Shown here one piece after another: positions 62,773 to 64,000 of a stretch of DNA of 64,000 bases. Source of the DNA: an uncultured Eubacteriales bacterium (GTDB taxonomy: Bacteria > Bacillota > Clostridia > Oscillospirales > Oscillospiraceae); assembly GCA_900544975.1 (NCBI GenBank), contig UQXI01000001.1:1-64000 (forward strand), given 5' to 3'. Both the position numbers and the translations under genes were made by a program. The notes under the pieces were generated by a model. It ran no database searches, had not been told where the DNA came from, and worked only from the letters and a program-made list of their open reading frames with translations. Positions within the stretch are counted from its first letter, which is position 1, and each line of letters opens with the position of its first letter.

Positions 62773-63225
62773 ATGCAGTACACAGTCGGAGAAATGGCCA
62801 AGCGGCTTCATGTCGCGCCCTCAACCTTGCGGTATTATGACAAAGAAGGGCTGCTCCCCTTTCTGGAGCGCTCCAGTGGCGGAATTCGGATTTTTCAGGA
62901 TTCCGATTTTGAATGGCTGTCCATCATCTCCTGTCTGAAGCAAACGGGCATGCCCATCAAAGACATCAAAGCCTTCATCGACTGGTGCATCGAAGGCGAC
63001 GCCACCATTCCCCAACGTCTGGGGCTCATCGATCAGCAGCGCCAGCGTGTGTTGGAGCAGATTGAGCAGCTCCAGGCAACCCTCCACATTCTGGATTACA
63101 AGCACTGGTATTACGAAACCGCTCAAAAAGCCGGCACCTGCGCCATTCACGAAACTCTGACAGAAGCGGACATCCCCCCAGCGCTTCAAGACGCCTGCCG
63201 CTGCATCAAAGGGGCTGCCGACTAA
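62773..63225 (+). CDS. MerR-family transcriptional regulator
   Basis: 150 residues. N-terminal MerR DNA-binding domain (YTVGEMAKRLHVAPSTLRYYD then wing SSGGIRIF), a long dimerisation helix (about 80-110, RLGLIDQQRQRVLEQIEQLQ) and a short C-terminal part with three Cys (TCAIHE, DACRC). Small ligand-type family members look like this. Ligand unknown. Divergent from citXG. Confidence 0.9.
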   Translation: MQYTVGEMAKRLHVAPSTLRYYDKEGLLPFLERSSGGIRIFQDSDFEWLSIISCLKQTGMPIKDIKAFIDWCIEGDATIPQRLGLIDQQRQRVLEQIEQLQATLHILDYKHWYYETAQKAGTCAIHETLTEADIPPALQDACRCIKGAAD

Positions 63226-63291
63226 CGCCCATGTGACCCCAGCTTGGAGGCAACACCCCCTCTGCGTCATTTCGCCGGCAATCACCGTGTC

Positions 63292-63326
63292 AAAATGGAC
63301 TTGATGTGCTTGCTCAGTCCATTTTT
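63292..63326 (+). terminator. Terminator of the MerR-family gene
   Basis: Stem AAAATGGACT/AGTCCATTTT with a 14-base loop and a closing T run. Confidence 0.75.
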
Positions 63327-63335
63327 CGGCCAAAC

Positions 63336-63364
63336 TTGACATTGGCAGCAGGCAGAAGTATAAT
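63336..63364 (+). promoter_or_regulatory. Promoter of the right-edge gene
   Basis: Perfect consensus TTGACA (63336-63341), 17-base spacer, TATAAT (63359-63364). Confidence 0.9.
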
Positions 63365-63394
63365 AAACTCAATTTTTCAGATCGGAGTGTCTGT

Positions 63395-64000
63395 ATGAAA
63401 CGGGCGTTAAAATGGATTCTTTCCCTCTTCCTTGTGCTGGTCCTGCTGTTGGGCGCAGCCTGGTTTTTCCTTCGCTATCAACCTGAGATCACCACCGGCT
63501 GGCTCACCAGCTGGGCCAATCACGCACTGGAGTCCGACCGCTATTCCAGCGCCATTCGGTACTACACCTGGGCCTACCGCCTCTCGGATCGGGACCCGGC
63601 GCTTGCCGTCACTCTGGCCGATGCTTACAAAGCAAGCGGGAACTATACCAAAGCGGAGTACACCCTGGCCAACGCCATTGCCGCCGGTGGCCAGCTGCCT
63701 GTATACGAAGCCCTGTGCCAGACTTATGTAGAGCAGGACAAGCTCCTGGACGCCGTGTCGATGCTGGATCAGGTGGCCGATCCCGCCATCAAGGCGCAGC
63801 TGGACGCCCAGCGTCCCGCCGTTCCCACCTCCAGCGTAGAACCCGGTTTTTACAGCCAATATATGAACGTCACCTTATCCGGCCAGGGAACCCTCTATGT
63901 GAGCATCGGAGATGGGTTCCCCTCCACTGCCTCCCCCTATCAGGACCCCATTCCCCTGGAGCTGGGCGAAACCTCCATTCGGGCTGTGGCCGTGGGGGAA
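63395..64000 (+). CDS. Membrane-anchored TPR protein, 3' truncated by the window edge
   Basis: 202 codons seen, open to the last base. ATG at 63395 preceded by CGGAG. N-terminal membrane segment (about 6-26), then TPR-like helical pairs (about 40-135: SSAIRYYTWAYRLSDRDPALA, LADAYKASGNYTKAEYTLANA), then a start of a beta-rich module (FYSQYMNVTLSGQGTLYVS) that resembles chitobiase C-terminal-type repeats. It probably faces outside the membrane. Family and full length unknown. Confidence 0.75.
   Translation, partial: MKRALKWILSLFLVLVLLLGAAWFFLRYQPEITTGWLTSWANHALESDRYSSAIRYYTWAYRLSDRDPALAVTLADAYKASGNYTKAEYTLANAIAAGGQLPVYEALCQTYVEQDKLLDAVSMLDQVADPAIKAQLDAQRPAVPTSSVEPGFYSQYMNVTLSGQGTLYVSIGDGFPSTASPYQDPIPLELGETSIRAVAVGE

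Overview
The window looks like a chromosome segment of a GC-rich Gram-positive gut Clostridium relative, most likely Oscillospiraceae (Flavonifractor/Lawsonibacter/Oscillibacter-like). That placement is an inference from SLH-anchored surface proteins, sortase-built pili, strong AGGAGG ribosome sites, TTGACA/TATAAT promoters, the class 1B pyrD/pyrK pair and the der-plsY-gpsA cluster. No rRNA or other decisive marker is present.

About one third of the window is three giant secreted subtilisin-family (S8) proteases, all on the minus strand. Two of them (273-7766 and 31860-39416) each lie 15-18 bases downstream of a small gene for a secreted protein made of one cohesin-like module and three SLH repeats. 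Each protease carries a type I dockerin (two calcium loops) nested inside the domain that follows the catalytic domain, and neither has its own SLH anchor. The simplest reading is a one-enzyme, cellulosome-like arrangement in which the upstream protein sits on the wall and holds the protease by a cohesin-dockerin contact. The third protease (10889-17530) has a nested dockerin, a cohesin-like module and SLH repeats on one chain. A TPR-containing XRE regulator lies upstream of pair 1, and an ArsR-like regulator lies downstream of pair 2.

Region by region: 1-17.6 kb holds protease pair 1, its putative regulator, a repeat-rich gap and the third protease. 17.9-21 kb holds a 5-formyl-THF cyclo-ligase operon, two small minus-strand ORFs, a CBS-pair protein and tRNA-Val. 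21.1-22.2 kb is an AT-rich island with orphan genes and a stranded promoter copy. 22.3-29.2 kb is a sortase-dependent pilus operon (tip adhesin with thioester domain, LPKTG backbone pilin, two class C sortases); the adhesin gene has an in-frame TGA. 29.2-31.8 kb holds a PD-(D/E)XK transposase-type gene and the ArsR-like regulator. 31.8-40.6 kb is protease pair 2. 40.8-42.9 kb is an Fe-S aldo/keto reductase plus DUF362 operon with a MerR-type promoter. 43.1-48.7 kb holds an RluA-family synthase, potABCD and a VanZ-like gene. 49-50.4 kb holds an SDR gene and a degraded surface-protein remnant. 50.4-56.1 kb is a complete UMP biosynthesis operon in the order pyrC-K-D-F-E-B-I. 56.6-62.5 kb holds der-plsY-gpsA, a GNAT, yceD-rpmF and an orphan citXG fusion. 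The right end holds a MerR regulator and a truncated TPR protein.

A set of related MITE-like palindromic repeats fills many of the intergenic gaps (ends of the window's first gene, 10.3-10.8, 17.7-17.9 and 56.2-56.5 kb). Start codons were chosen by ribosome-binding sites and overlaps, and several are GTG or TTG.
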